From contig NZ_CP020946.1 of NCBI RefSeq assembly GCF_002208115.1, positions 2,418,001 to 2,482,000 on the forward strand: DNA of 64,000 nucleotides. The letters run 5' to 3'. Of the stretch, positions 8,225 through 16,900 are shown one piece after another. A model generated the notes under the pieces. It saw nothing but the letters and a program-made list of their open reading frames with translations. It did not search any database and was not told the DNA's origin. Position numbers and translations under genes: made by a program. The stretch's first letter is position 1; the number at the start of each line of letters is the position of its first letter. This DNA is from Bdellovibrio bacteriovorus. Its GTDB lineage: Bacteria > Bdellovibrionota > Bdellovibrionia > Bdellovibrionales > Bdellovibrionaceae.

Positions 8225-9787
8225 AGGGTGGTGTTCACGCTCATGCTGCTGAAAGATCTCGTGGATCTTTTTTTCGTCATACTGACCGATGGCTTCTTCC
8301 ACCAAAAGACTTTCACGATCCCGGCCCAGAGTCAGCACCGCCGCCACCTTCTGATCTTCATAATAGGCCACGGCGAAATCTCTGCTGCTCAGATCCCCCA
8401 TGACATCCATGCGATCAAAACGGTCGGAATGCCCGACATACCCCAGACTCAGATCATAGTGCTGTGTCCAGAAGAATGGCACATCCTGGAATTTCACGCG
8501 ATCCCCCATCATATTCAAAGCCGCCGTCTGCCCTTGGCGTTCGGCAACCTCCCAGTGTTCGACCCGGATAGAGCGCTGACTGTGCGGGTCCGGCCATCTG
8601 GCGATATCTCCGGCGGCAAAAATTCCGGGGACACTGGTTTCAAGATATTCATTCACCAGCACGCCATTTTCCACCCAGCATCCCGCCTGCTCGGCCAACT
8701 GGGTGTTGGGGCGAATCCCCGTTCCCACAATCACAAAATCACAGTCTACACTTTGCCCGTCATCCAGCAGAACACTGCGCTGACGGATCTCTTTGATGGT
8801 GTGCCCCAAATGGAAGATCACGCCGTGTTCTTCATGCAGTTTGTGCAGCACACTGCCGACGTGAACTCCGACAACCTTCAACAGCGGCATTTCCTCTGGG
8901 GCCACCACGTGGACTTCCAGATTACGCTGTCGAAGTGCCGCTGCCACCTCAAGACCAATAAACCCGGCCCCGACAATCACAACCTTCTGCGCCCAGGAGG
9001 TGCGACCGATAATGCGCCGACAGTCCTGCAACGTGCGCAGATAGAATACGTGATCCTGCTGGACACCCGGGATCGGAGGATGAATCGGCTCGCCCCCGGT
9101 GGCCAGCAACAAGCGATCATAGCGCAGCGTCTTTCCATTCGATAAAAACACCGAGCGTCTGTGAGCATCAATTTTTTCGGCCTTGGTGGAAAGTTCAAAA
9201 TGGATCTTGTGGGTCTGATAGAATTCCTCTGTTTCCAACGGAACCCAGTCCTCAGGCAGGTTCCCGGCCAGATAGTCTTTCGACAGATTCGGACGGTCGT
9301 AAGGCAAAGACTTGTCTTCGCTGATAATGGTGATGGAGCCTATGAATCCCTGTTTGCGCAGCATGATTGCCGCCGCAGTTCCCCCGGCTCCGGAACCGAC
9401 GATGACGTATCTTTGTGATTCACTCCATTCCCGCGGCCGCACCGAGCTTTCCTTTTTTCCGGTGACATAGGCTTTCCCCTCGCGCACTTCCACATTATAT
9501 GCAGAAACGGGATTCAGTGCGGGCGCCTTTAAAGCCTCGCCGGTGCGCAGATCGAAACAGGCATGATGCCACGGGCAATGCACAGTTTCCCCCACCACAA
9601 GCCCTTCAGAAAGAGGCCCCCCATAGTGCGAGCAAGTTGCGCCGATCGCAAAGTATTCGTCATCATGGCGGACCAGAATCACAGGTTCCTCTCCGACGTA
9701 ACCCAGCAGACTTTGATTTTCACGCAGCTCCGCCAGATCGACACCTTTACTCAGATTCGGCCCGCTCAATTCAGCACTTCTTCCCAT
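8222..9787 (-). CDS. Rieske [2Fe-2S] / FAD-NAD(P)H oxidoreductase fusion (AIF-like)
   Basis: This is a 521-residue fusion. The N-terminal Rieske domain has Cys52-His54 (CSHYGG) and Cys71-His74 (CPWHH). It is followed by a pyridine-nucleotide-disulphide oxidoreductase with a first FAD site (GSGAGG, about 131-136), an NAD(P) site (VIVGAGFIGLE) and the second FAD motif FAAGDIARW. The C-terminal part is a reductase dimerisation domain. It resembles AIFL and assimilatory nitrite or ferredoxin reductases, which pass electrons from NAD(P)H to an acceptor I cannot name. GGAG lies eight bases before the ATG at 9787. It is a single gene, convergent with osmC. Confidence 0.9.
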   Translation of the reverse strand: MGRSAELSGPNLSKGVDLAELRENQSLLGYVGEEPVILVRHDDEYFAIGATCSHYGGPLSEGLVVGETVHCPWHHACFDLRTGEALKAPALNPVSAYNVEVREGKAYVTGKKESSVRPREWSESQRYVIVGSGAGGTAAAIMLRKQGFIGSITIISEDKSLPYDRPNLSKDYLAGNLPEDWVPLETEEFYQTHKIHFELSTKAEKIDAHRRSVFLSNGKTLRYDRLLLATGGEPIHPPIPGVQQDHVFYLRTLQDCRRIIGRTSWAQKVVIVGAGFIGLEVAAALRQRNLEVHVVAPEEMPLLKVVGVHVGSVLHKLHEEHGVIFHLGHTIKEIRQRSVLLDDGQSVDCDFVIVGTGIRPNTQLAEQAGCWVENGVLVNEYLETSVPGIFAAGDIARWPDPHSQRSIRVEHWEVAERQGQTAALNMMGDRVKFQDVPFFWTQHYDLSLGYVGHSDRFDRMDVMGDLSSRDFAVAYYEDQKVAAVLTLGRDRESLLVEEAIGQYDEKKIHEIFQQHEREHHP

Positions 9788-10014
9788 AAAGCAGCTCCTT
9801 TGAATGCGCCTATCATAGTAACTTTCCGCTTCAGGCTGGAGCAGGACCTCGACGAAAATGCTAAAAAGCAACACAGTTGCAACGTAAATAAAATTAAATG
9901 TTTTTTTCGGTGTTTCAGGATGAGACGGAACCGTCAAAAATTCACCGCCCCATCTTCAAACAAAGGCCAATAAGTCCGATAATAAAGTGTTGTATCCGTG
10001 GCCAGGAGGCTGAC

Positions 10015-11124
10015 TTGAAACAGTGGGTGAAAAAACTAGTTGATCAGTTTGACATGGACTGGGGCTCGAACAGTGGCACTGAAAAAGCCAAGGATGTTCC
10101 AGCCATGAGCGAAGAGCGCGCAACCCTGCTCTTTATTCTCGACGTTATGAACAAGCACCTTTTTGAAATCCAGAACCACTCGGTGCGCAAAGTGCGCAAC
10201 AAGCTGGATAACTTTTCAAAGGCTCTGGTGAAGCAGGACCATGCCGACACCGAACGCGTGCTGTTTGAAATCCGTCAGTTTATTTCCAGTTATCGCATTG
10301 ATGAATACAGCTATGTGCAAAACACCTTTGATGACTTTAAACGCATCATCTGGGAATTTGCCGATCACCTGAGCGAAGAGGTCGATGCCGAAGCTTCGGC
10401 CAGCGGCGACATCAATCAAAGTCTGGAGCAACTGCGTGAAGCGGTTGAATCCAACTCTATTGAAGACCTGCGCGCCAAGTCCCGTGAATTTATCAATTTC
10501 TATCTGAAGCATCAGAGCACGCATAATGAACGCCGTTCCAAACGCATGGAGGCGATCAAGAAGAACCTGACCACGGTCAAAAAGCAGCTTATGGAAGCTA
10601 ACACAACCATGAGAAAAGACCATTTGACCGGGGCCCACAACCGCAGAAGCTATGACGAGCAAATCCGCCGTTACCTGCAGTTGCATGAGATCGACAAAGA
10701 CCCTATGACTTTGATCATTATGGATATCGACTTCTTTAAAAAGATCAACGATTCATACGGCCACGACATTGGCGACTTTGTCCTGCAGGAATGTGTTCGC
10801 CTGATCCAGGAAAGCTTCTCCCGCGAAGAGGACTTCATTGCCCGTCTGGGCGGTGAGGAATTTGCGGTGATCCTGCCGGGCTGCGATGCCCAGGCGGCGG
10901 TGCGCATGGCGGAAGAGGCCATGAACCGCATCCGCAAAGAGGTCTTCGTTCACGAGAAGTTTGAAATCCGCTTCACCGTGTCCATGGGTATCGCCGAAGT
11001 GATGCCCGGAGAAAAAGCGGACTCTCTTTACAAGCGCGCCGACGAGGCCCTGTATGAATCCAAGCAGACAGGACGCAACAAATACACCGTGTCCAAGGGC
11101 TCCCAGATCAAACGTGTTGCCTGA
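10015..11124 (+). CDS. GGDEF diguanylate cyclase with helical N-terminal domain
   Basis: This is a predicted c-di-GMP synthase of 369 residues. AGGAGG (10004-10009) stands five bases before a TTG start at 10015. The first about 195 residues are helical and charged, with no membrane segment, PAS or FHA signature, followed by a coiled-coil linker. The GGDEF domain begins at DHLTGAHNRR. The active site reads GGEEF (279-283), and the inhibitory I-site RxxD is present (270-273, REED), so both catalysis and product feedback should work. The gene is isolated, with a palindrome and a terminator downstream. Confidence 0.92.
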   Translation: MKQWVKKLVDQFDMDWGSNSGTEKAKDVPAMSEERATLLFILDVMNKHLFEIQNHSVRKVRNKLDNFSKALVKQDHADTERVLFEIRQFISSYRIDEYSYVQNTFDDFKRIIWEFADHLSEEVDAEASASGDINQSLEQLREAVESNSIEDLRAKSREFINFYLKHQSTHNERRSKRMEAIKKNLTTVKKQLMEANTTMRKDHLTGAHNRRSYDEQIRRYLQLHEIDKDPMTLIIMDIDFFKKINDSYGHDIGDFVLQECVRLIQESFSREEDFIARLGGEEFAVILPGCDAQAAVRMAEEAMNRIRKEVFVHEKFEIRFTVSMGIAEVMPGEKADSLYKRADEALYESKQTGRNKYTVSKGSQIKRVA

Positions 11125-11126
11125 GG

Positions 11127-11149
11127 GACTGTCCAAATTTTAGACAGTC
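11127..11149. repeat. Short palindrome GACTGTC-N9-GACAGTC
   Basis: Two perfect 7-base arms separated by an AT-rich nine-base spacer lie three bases after the GGDEF stop codon. A degenerate copy with the same spacing is at 49925-49947 and a single half site at 14013-14019. No T tract follows, so it is not a simple terminator. It could be an operator. Confidence 0.5.
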
Positions 11150-11172
11150 GTCAATAGAAGTATGGTGACCAG

Positions 11173-11203
11173 AAAAGCCTGAACAATCGTTCGGGCTTTT
11201 TTT
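11173..11203 (+). terminator. Rho-independent terminator after the GGDEF gene
   Basis: The stem GCCTGAAC/GTTCGGGC (11177-11184 with 11189-11196, one G-T pair) is preceded by A4 and followed by T7. Confidence 0.85.
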
Positions 11204-11300
11204 ATGTTCAGAGATTTCTGAACACCCGCAGTGAAATTCCGGTTCAGATACATTCAACCCGTCCCCCGTGTTGGCTTCATGCTTGCTTTAGCACTTCAGC

Positions 11301-12212
11301 ATGAAAGCAATTCTGTTTTTAATCACTACAGTTCTGGGGGCCTCAATGAATTCATACTCTCAAGAGAATTCAGAAAAGGATATTGTCGTTGCGATCATCG
11401 ACACCGGCGTGGATGTGAATCATCCCCTGCTTCGCGACAATCTGTGGGTGAACCCCCGCGAAAAAGACAATATGAAAGATGATGATGGCAATGGATATGC
11501 CGATGACCTCCATGGATGGAATTTTGTTTCCAACAACAACGACCTGACCGACAACCACGGTCACGGCACACATGTGGCCGGCATCATCCAGCAGCGCACC
11601 CGTTCTTCGCGGGTGAAGTTCATGATTTTGAAATATTATGACCCGTCGATTCCGGCGAACGACAACCTGATGAATACTGTGAAGGCCATTCGTTACGCCA
11701 CAAAGATGAAAGCGGATATTATCAATTATTCCGGCGGTGGTGACGAAAGAAGCCCCATGGAAGAGGCAGCCATTCGCGACGCCCAGGAACAGGGCATTCT
11801 TTTTGTCGCTGCCGCCGGCAACGAGGGGCGCAACACCGACCTGGTGGGCTATTACCCGGCAGGATACAAACTGAACAACATCATTTCCGTGGCTGCCATG
11901 GATTCACAAAAACGCCTGCTGGCGTCCAGTAACTTCGGCACAAGTTCTGTGGATATTGCAGCTCCGGGAAAAAATGTGTTTTCAGCCCTTCCCGGCGGAA
12001 AATACGGATATATGAGCGGCACCTCCCAGGCAACGGCGTGGGTCAGTGGACTGGCGGCCTCGCTGATGCTCAACCGCCCTTGGGAAACCCTGAATCCGCA
12101 GGACATTAAAAGAGCGCTGGTTAAAAGCGGCGTCAAAGACCGCCAGCTTTCCAGGAAAATCCGTTCCCAGACTCGCATTTCAAACTTACAGGTGGGATTG
12201 AATCTGGAGTAG
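11301..12212 (+). CDS. Small secreted subtilisin-like protease (peptidase S8) without propeptide
   Basis: This is a 303-residue exported serine protease. A signal peptide of about 20 residues runs almost directly into the catalytic domain. The triad is Asp34 (IIDTGVD), His88 (HGHGTHVAG) and Ser242 (GTSQATA), with the oxyanion Asn174 (AAGNEG). There is no room for a folding propeptide, which is unusual for secreted subtilases. Asp/Asn-rich loops (KDDDGNGYADD) look like calcium sites. No clear Shine-Dalgarno precedes the ATG. It is followed after 36 bases by the nuclease gene, on the same strand. Confidence 0.9.
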   Translation: MKAILFLITTVLGASMNSYSQENSEKDIVVAIIDTGVDVNHPLLRDNLWVNPREKDNMKDDDGNGYADDLHGWNFVSNNNDLTDNHGHGTHVAGIIQQRTRSSRVKFMILKYYDPSIPANDNLMNTVKAIRYATKMKADIINYSGGGDERSPMEEAAIRDAQEQGILFVAAAGNEGRNTDLVGYYPAGYKLNNIISVAAMDSQKRLLASSNFGTSSVDIAAPGKNVFSALPGGKYGYMSGTSQATAWVSGLAASLMLNRPWETLNPQDIKRALVKSGVKDRQLSRKIRSQTRISNLQVGLNLE

Positions 12213-12248
12213 TTGCTAGCGGTCCCCAAAAGACGCTACAATATCCTT

Positions 12249-12749
12249 ATGTTGAAACCTGCATTGATTCTGCTTCTGCCCCTGATGATCACCGCCTGCT
12301 CTGAAAGTTTGCAAGCCCGGGAAGTCCCGGCGATCCAAGCCACCTGTGAACACGATGAAAAAACCTTCCGCTGCGTGGAGGTTCTGAAAAACTATGACGG
12401 TGACACCCTGACCGTGAACATTCCCAATGTCCCGGCCCTGATCGGGAAAAAGATCAGCGTGCGTGTTTTTGGCATCGACACGCCGGAAGTAAAAACGAAA
12501 AACAAGTGTGAAAAGGAAGCCGGTCGCATTGCCCGCAACCTTGTGGCCAGCACCCTTAAAAACGCCAAAAGTGTGGAGCTTCACAATGTTCAGCGTGACA
12601 AGTACTTCCGCATTCTGGCGGACGTCATGGTTGACGGCAGATCTTTGGCGGACATTCTGCTAAAGAACAACCTGGCCTATGCCTATGACGGCGGAACCAA
12701 AAGCCATCCGGACTGGTGCAAGTCTTTGCGTCAGCCTGCCAATTATTAA
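12249..12749 (+). CDS. Thermonuclease-family (SNase) lipoprotein
   Basis: This is a 166-residue predicted nuclease with a lipobox (ITAC, Cys17), so it is anchored outside the cytoplasmic membrane. Staphylococcal-nuclease active-site residues are all in place. They are Asp50/Asp52 (YDGDT), Arg72, Asp77-Thr78 and Glu80 (RVFGIDTPE), and Arg121 (RDKYFR). It should cleave DNA or RNA with calcium. It follows the small subtilase closely on the same strand, so the two may be co-transcribed. In a predator it could degrade prey nucleic acid, which is inference. Confidence 0.92.
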   Translation: MLKPALILLLPLMITACSESLQAREVPAIQATCEHDEKTFRCVEVLKNYDGDTLTVNIPNVPALIGKKISVRVFGIDTPEVKTKNKCEKEAGRIARNLVASTLKNAKSVELHNVQRDKYFRILADVMVDGRSLADILLKNNLAYAYDGGTKSHPDWCKSLRQPANY

Positions 12750-12775
12750 TTCTGCTTGTTTGCACACCGGGGCTC

Positions 12776-13138
12776 GCCACCATTGCGGGCCTCGGCACCG
12801 CCCGCCAGAATAATCCCATGGCACACGAATTTCAAAAACAGCGCATTTCGGACTGGCACCGCTCCAACCTGGGAAACCATATCACCGACAAGACCCGGGA
12901 TATTGACACGCAGGACTTCACACCATCGCAGCAAAGATCTGATCTGCACTTTCAGGTCGATGGCCTGAAAACTCTGCTGAATGAACTTGCTGGGAAAGGC
13001 ATTCAAATCGAGGACCCAGTGGTTGAAAACGACTTTGGTTCGTTTGCCTGGATTCATGACCCTCAAGGACAGCGCATCGAACTGTGGGAGCCCGCCCCCT
13101 GGCAGAACAATCTGATCAACCTGCCCGAGCCGGACTGA
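12776..13138 (+). pseudogene. Decayed VOC (glyoxalase/dioxygenase-like) gene with internal deletion
   Basis: The open frame keeps both ends of a one-domain VOC protein. The C-terminal half is well preserved (HFQVDGLKTLLNEL, then GSFAWIHDPQGQRIELWEP). The N-terminal half retains only GLG and DWHRSNLG before jumping to the TPSQQ region. The strand-loop segment normally between them, about 30-40 residues, is missing. The normal start is also lost: the frame runs upstream into the nuclease gene without an ATG before 12818. I therefore call it a remnant. A short divergent VOC protein starting at 12818 is possible but would lack half the fold. Confidence 0.6.
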
Positions 13139-13139
13139 C

Positions 13140-13883
13140 TCACTTCATGTACTTGTCGAAGATCTTTTTGGTCACGCCCTCTTTTTTCATCTTCAAAAGG
13201 GTTTTGTTAAATCGTTCCGCCAGTTGCTGATGCCCTTTGCCTGCGGCTTTGGAGAAAACCACGTAAGACGGATTTTCTGAAACCACGAAGACCTCTTCAA
13301 AAACATCCTTATACCCCATCCGCCTGATCAGGAACCAAAATGCTTCTTCCGAGGCGATCACCACATCAACACGTTTTACGTCGTTGGCACTGAGCTTTTT
13401 CACCAGCATCTCTTGGGTGGTGCTGTGATCCAAGCGCAGCTTTTTCTTGAAATCGTCAAAGGCGGGACCGTAAGAATAGCGATCATTCACGCCGACCGTC
13501 AGCCCTTTGAAGTCTTCAAAACTGTTGATCTTCAAGTTGCGCTTTTTTAGAGCGAAAGCCAGATTACGGGTCTTGCTAATGGGCTCTTCAGTGAAGTAAT
13601 AAACCTTCTGGCGGGCTTCCGTCAAAAAAGGCGGAAACAGAGCATCGACTTTCCCCAATTCTGTCATGACCTCGGCCCGCGGCCAGGGATAAGTTTCAAA
13701 AACGGGCTCCACGTTCATGCGCTTGCAGGCCTCGCGGATGATTTCCACATAAGTGCCCTTAAGCTCCCCGGCTTCGCGGTAAATCTTAGGGGGAATATCA
13801 TCATAGGAGGCAAACACTATCTTTTCAGCCTGGGCCGTAACAACGGCAAAGCAGACGCCCATAAAAATCAAAACGCGGAACAT
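13140..13883 (-). CDS. Periplasmic amino-acid-type solute-binding protein (SBP family 3)
   Basis: This is a 247-residue protein with a signal peptide ending AQA and the pattern of extracellular solute-binding family 3 (IVFASYDDIPPKIY near the mature N-terminus, KGTYVEIIREAC, DALFPPFLTEAR). It should bind an amino acid or similar small molecule in the periplasm. No ABC permease or ATPase gene is adjacent, so it may be an orphan binding protein or a sensor component. The ATG at 13883 was chosen over an in-frame upstream start because it begins the signal peptide, with AGG nine bases before. Confidence 0.85.
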   Translation of the reverse strand: MFRVLIFMGVCFAVVTAQAEKIVFASYDDIPPKIYREAGELKGTYVEIIREACKRMNVEPVFETYPWPRAEVMTELGKVDALFPPFLTEARQKVYYFTEEPISKTRNLAFALKKRNLKINSFEDFKGLTVGVNDRYSYGPAFDDFKKKLRLDHSTTQEMLVKKLSANDVKRVDVVIASEEAFWFLIRRMGYKDVFEEVFVVSENPSYVVFSKAAGKGHQQLAERFNKTLLKMKKEGVTKKIFDKYMK

Positions 13884-14158
13884 ACTCACAACCTGCACGT
13901 ACAAAAAGAGTTCGTCACAGAATGAAGTTGGATAACAAAATGTTCAACTCTTTTCCCCTGCAAACCGGTCGATATCAGGGACAAAGCTTCATCAAATTCG
14001 GCCCCTTAAGAGGACTGTCTAAATATCAATGAATCCTGTCGTTTTTACTCTGTGGCCGGGCCGGAGGTCGCCCCGCCTGCAAGGTGGCGGCTTTCCCGCT
14101 GGCAAGAAGCTTGCTTTGGCTTTACAGATTGAATGAATTTTAAACACTGGAGTGTTTC
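13884..14158. other. Intergenic region with GC-rich hairpin and a GACTGTC half site
   Basis: No gene fits these 275 bases between divergent genes. A GACTGTC half site lies at 14013-14019. A GC-rich segment (about 14055-14100) can form CCGCCT/AGGTGG and related hairpins, and a short GCAAG/CTTGC hairpin follows. The region probably contains promoters for both neighbours, but I see no confident -35/-10 pair. Confidence 0.4.
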
Positions 14159-14989
14159 GTGAAGCTGCTCTTGACCCGTCTGATTCTGGCGCTCGGCCTG
14201 CTATGCTCGTTCTTTTTGGAAATGGCTCTGGCCAAGCAGGTGGACCTGCGTCCTTTGCAAACCGAGGTCAAAGATCAAAAGCGCCGTGACACCTGTGCTT
14301 ATTTTGCCGTGTCAGCATTGATTGAATCCACCATCAAAGGCTTTACCGGTCACGATTACGACATTTCGGAAGAATACGAAATCTATCGCCACAAGGTGCA
14401 GTCCCCATGGCGTCCAGAAGTGGAATTCGGAAACACCTATCAGTTGCTTTTGAATTTCTCCAATGGCAACAGTCTGTATCTGGAAAAAGACCTGCCTTAT
14501 CAGGAAAGCAGTCTGGACTTCACCAAACCCTTCACTCCGGAACAAACCAGCTTCTTCGATCTGCGCCAGCAGAAAGTCACCCGCGTCGACTATCGCAGCC
14601 TCCGCACAAAAATCATCACCCAGATGTGGGTGCGAAAACCATGGTCCGAACTTTTCATGCAGGAGCTGGACGCGAAACGTCCGGTCGTCGTGACACTGAA
14701 AGTATCCCTGTCTCATATCAACGACCAAAAAGGCACCTTCACATTCAGCCCTCAGATCAACGCCGACTGTGACAGTGGCAAAATCAACTGCGGAGGCCAC
14801 GCAGTCCTGATTGTGGGTTATGACGACGAACAAAGAGTCTTTATGTTTAAAAACTCCTGGGGCCCTCTCTGGGGCAATCAGGGTTATGGCTATGTGACCT
14901 TCGATCATGTCGATGGTTTCTCGGATCAGCCCTTGACGGCGTATTTTGACAAACTCACCGGTCCTATGGTGAGAGTCGTTGAACCCTAG
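14159..14989 (+). CDS. Secreted papain-like cysteine protease (peptidase C1A)
   Basis: This is a 276-residue exported protease. It starts at GTG (14159) eight bases after TGGAG, and a signal peptide precedes LAKQVDLR. The papain site is complete with Gln40, Cys46 (DTCAYFAV), His214 (GGHAVLIVGYD) and Asn232 (FKNSWGPLWG). The QVDLRP start right after the signal resembles papain-like enzymes that lack an inhibitory I29 propeptide. It is followed after 15 bases by the HD-domain gene. A role in prey protein digestion is inference. Confidence 0.92.
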   Translation: MKLLLTRLILALGLLCSFFLEMALAKQVDLRPLQTEVKDQKRRDTCAYFAVSALIESTIKGFTGHDYDISEEYEIYRHKVQSPWRPEVEFGNTYQLLLNFSNGNSLYLEKDLPYQESSLDFTKPFTPEQTSFFDLRQQKVTRVDYRSLRTKIITQMWVRKPWSELFMQELDAKRPVVVTLKVSLSHINDQKGTFTFSPQINADCDSGKINCGGHAVLIVGYDDEQRVFMFKNSWGPLWGNQGYGYVTFDHVDGFSDQPLTAYFDKLTGPMVRVVEP

Positions 14990-15004
14990 CTTAAAATTGA
15001 AGCC

Positions 15005-15646
15005 ATGAGCGCATTTCAGGAAAAACACTGGTATCATCTGTTTAGCAACAAGGCTCGCGTGCTCTATCCGAGCTCGGATCCCGCGCATGATTATCTTCAT
15101 ATTATGCGCGTGGTAAGCACAGCCAAGCAGCTTTGCCAGGCTGAACATGCCCGCTGGGAAATCGTCATGCCGGCGGCCTTCTTTCACGACTATATCAATG
15201 TTCCCAAGAATGATCCGCGCAGGCCTTATGCCTCCAAGCTGTCTGCCGAAGCGGCCATTGAATACCTGAAGTCTGTGCAGTATCCGGAACAGTACTTTGA
15301 TGATATTCGCCACGCCATTGAATCACACAGCTACAGTGCCGGCATCAAACCAGAAACCCTGGAGGCCCGTATTGTTCAGGATGCCGATCGCCTGGACAGC
15401 CTGGGTGCCATCGGCATTGCCCGCTGCTTTGCCGTGACCACGCAGCTAAGCCGGCCTTTCTATGCCGAAGAAGACCCCTGGGCAGAGACGCGCGAACTGG
15501 ACGACAAAAGTTATGGCATTGATCATTTCTTTTCGAAGCTGTTCAAATTGGTGGATCACCTGAACACACCAACCGCAAAAAAAGAAGGCGAACATCGTGT
15601 CGCCTTCATCAGAACCTATCTTGACCAGATCAAAAGAGAAATCTAG
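15005..15646 (+). CDS. HD-domain phosphohydrolase (YedJ-like)
   Basis: This is a 213-residue cytoplasmic metal-dependent phosphohydrolase. The HD signature is His28 (AHDYLHIMRV), His61-Asp62 (FFHDYINVP) and Asp126/Asp128 (QDADRLDSLGAIG). The last motif and the length match the YedJ/YpgQ group of uncharacterised nucleotide-acting HD enzymes. It lies 15 bases after the papain-like gene and may be co-transcribed. Its stop codon interlocks with that of the convergent MarR gene (CTAG, 15643-15646). Confidence 0.9.
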   Translation: MSAFQEKHWYHLFSNKARVLYPSSDPAHDYLHIMRVVSTAKQLCQAEHARWEIVMPAAFFHDYINVPKNDPRRPYASKLSAEAAIEYLKSVQYPEQYFDDIRHAIESHSYSAGIKPETLEARIVQDADRLDSLGAIGIARCFAVTTQLSRPFYAEEDPWAETRELDDKSYGIDHFFSKLFKLVDHLNTPTAKKEGEHRVAFIRTYLDQIKREI

Positions 15647-16134
15647 CGTCCGCTGTCTTCACCAAACATTGGCGCAGGAACCGACTCCACAATTCCCGCC
15701 TCAATCACAAATTCGCGCATCAGTTCAGCCAGCGACGCCGTTTTTTCCGGCGGCATATTCTGAAGAGTGTCGATCATATGTTCTTGAACTGTTCGGGGGA
15801 TTTCGCTGAGTTTTTCCAGACCGGAGGGAGTGAGCGATACAACCACTTTGCGAGAATCTTCTTTGGATATCATGCGGGATACAAGGCCTTGCTCTTCAAG
15901 CTTTTTGACCACCACAGAGACGGAGCTTTGATGGGTGGTGGTCCTTAAAGCCAGGTCATTGATGGAAAGCCCTGGTTCCTCTTTGAGTTTTTTCATCACA
16001 AAAATTTGTGCGGCACTCAAACCTAGATCTTTCTCGAACTGACTGGAAGACACGCGAAGGGCTTTGAAGATATGGCGGATATAGTCCATGACTTCACCCA
16101 CCTCGGACCTGTACTCAGAATAAGTATTACTCAT
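15643..16134 (-). CDS. MarR family transcriptional regulator
   Basis: This is a 163-residue winged-helix repressor. The helix-turn-helix and wing read LSINDLALRTTTHQSSVS, then RMISKEDSRKVVVSLT, typical of MarR. N- and C-terminal helices would form the dimer interface. No ligand residue can be named. There is no clear Shine-Dalgarno before the ATG. AGTACT palindromic sequence lies just upstream (about 16146-16151) and could be part of an operator. Its targets are unknown. The nearest upstream genes are RNA-modification genes on the same strand. Confidence 0.9.
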   Translation of the reverse strand: MSNTYSEYRSEVGEVMDYIRHIFKALRVSSSQFEKDLGLSAAQIFVMKKLKEEPGLSINDLALRTTTHQSSVSVVVKKLEEQGLVSRMISKEDSRKVVVSLTPSGLEKLSEIPRTVQEHMIDTLQNMPPEKTASLAELMREFVIEAGIVESVPAPMFGEDSGR

Positions 16135-16222
16135 GCAATCAATTAAGTACTATTCGATGAGATCGTGCAAACGATTTTTATATGCACTGCCATACATGAC
16201 ATTTTGCAAAGCCACGCAAAGA

Positions 16223-16900
16223 CTAAGATGAAGAGATCTCGATGAACTCCGGCAGCCCTAGAGCTGAGGCTCCATTTGCGTTCGCAAAGTCAATTCTGTA
16301 CGAGCGAAGAGCGATGCGATTGTCAGAAAGTTCCACAGTTGATCCATAAAGTTTGTCACCCACAATCGGATAACCGTGACGACTTAAATCAAAACGCAAT
16401 TGGTGCGAACGTCCAGTGACAGGGTTCAGATCCCAGACCTGATATTCGCCCTGCATGCCTCTGAAAACCGCCACAGTAAGGCATTCCTTGCCTTGCGGGC
16501 TTTCATACGCCCGGCGTTTTCCCCGCAGCAAACGACAGCGCCACTCAAATGTGTTCCCCACTTGCGGACTGAGTGCCAGTTTATCATTGGGCACGTTCGC
16601 CGGGATATGCGCATAACTCTGCCCGGTGGTCAGAGCACGATAGGTCTTTTTCACAGTCTTGTTTTCGAACCACGCATTGGCTTTACGATGCGCCTCTGCT
16701 GTCTTGGCATAAACCACCAGACCCGAAACTTCGAAATCAAGTCGGTTCACCGGATAGATTTGAATTCCCTTTTCCTTCTGTAAAGCCGTTCCCAGGCACA
16801 GACGGGCATCATCTTCTTCAAAGCGACTGGGTGTGGAAAGCACACCTGCGGGTTTGTCACAGATGATAAAGTGAGTATTCTCAAATACGATCTGAATCAT
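16223..16900 (-). CDS. RluA-family RNA pseudouridine synthase
   Basis: This is a 225-residue enzyme that isomerises uridine in rRNA or tRNA. The catalytic Asp55 is in VNRLDFEVSG, the RluA-family HRLDxxTSG motif with two changes (Asn for His, Val for Thr). The N-terminal DKPAGVLSTPS and later NPVTGRSHQLR, GYPIVGDKLYG are also RluA landmarks. No S4 domain is present. Its ATG overlaps the stop of the rlmE-type gene by four bases, so the two are translationally coupled. The target base cannot be assigned. Confidence 0.9.
   Translation of the reverse strand: MIQIVFENTHFIICDKPAGVLSTPSRFEEDDARLCLGTALQKEKGIQIYPVNRLDFEVSGLVVYAKTAEAHRKANAWFENKTVKKTYRALTTGQSYAHIPANVPNDKLALSPQVGNTFEWRCRLLRGKRRAYESPQGKECLTVAVFRGMQGEYQVWDLNPVTGRSHQLRFDLSRHGYPIVGDKLYGSTVELSDNRIALRSYRIDFANANGASALGLPEFIEISSS

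Noticed and set aside
8030-9145. Plus-strand frame of 371 codons over the Rieske/FAD gene
   Set aside because: It is antisense to clear Rieske and FAD motifs and overlaps the osmC terminator.
16134-16160. MarR operator at AGTACT upstream of the marR gene
   Set aside because: Only six bases are palindromic. This is too short to claim as an operator feature.
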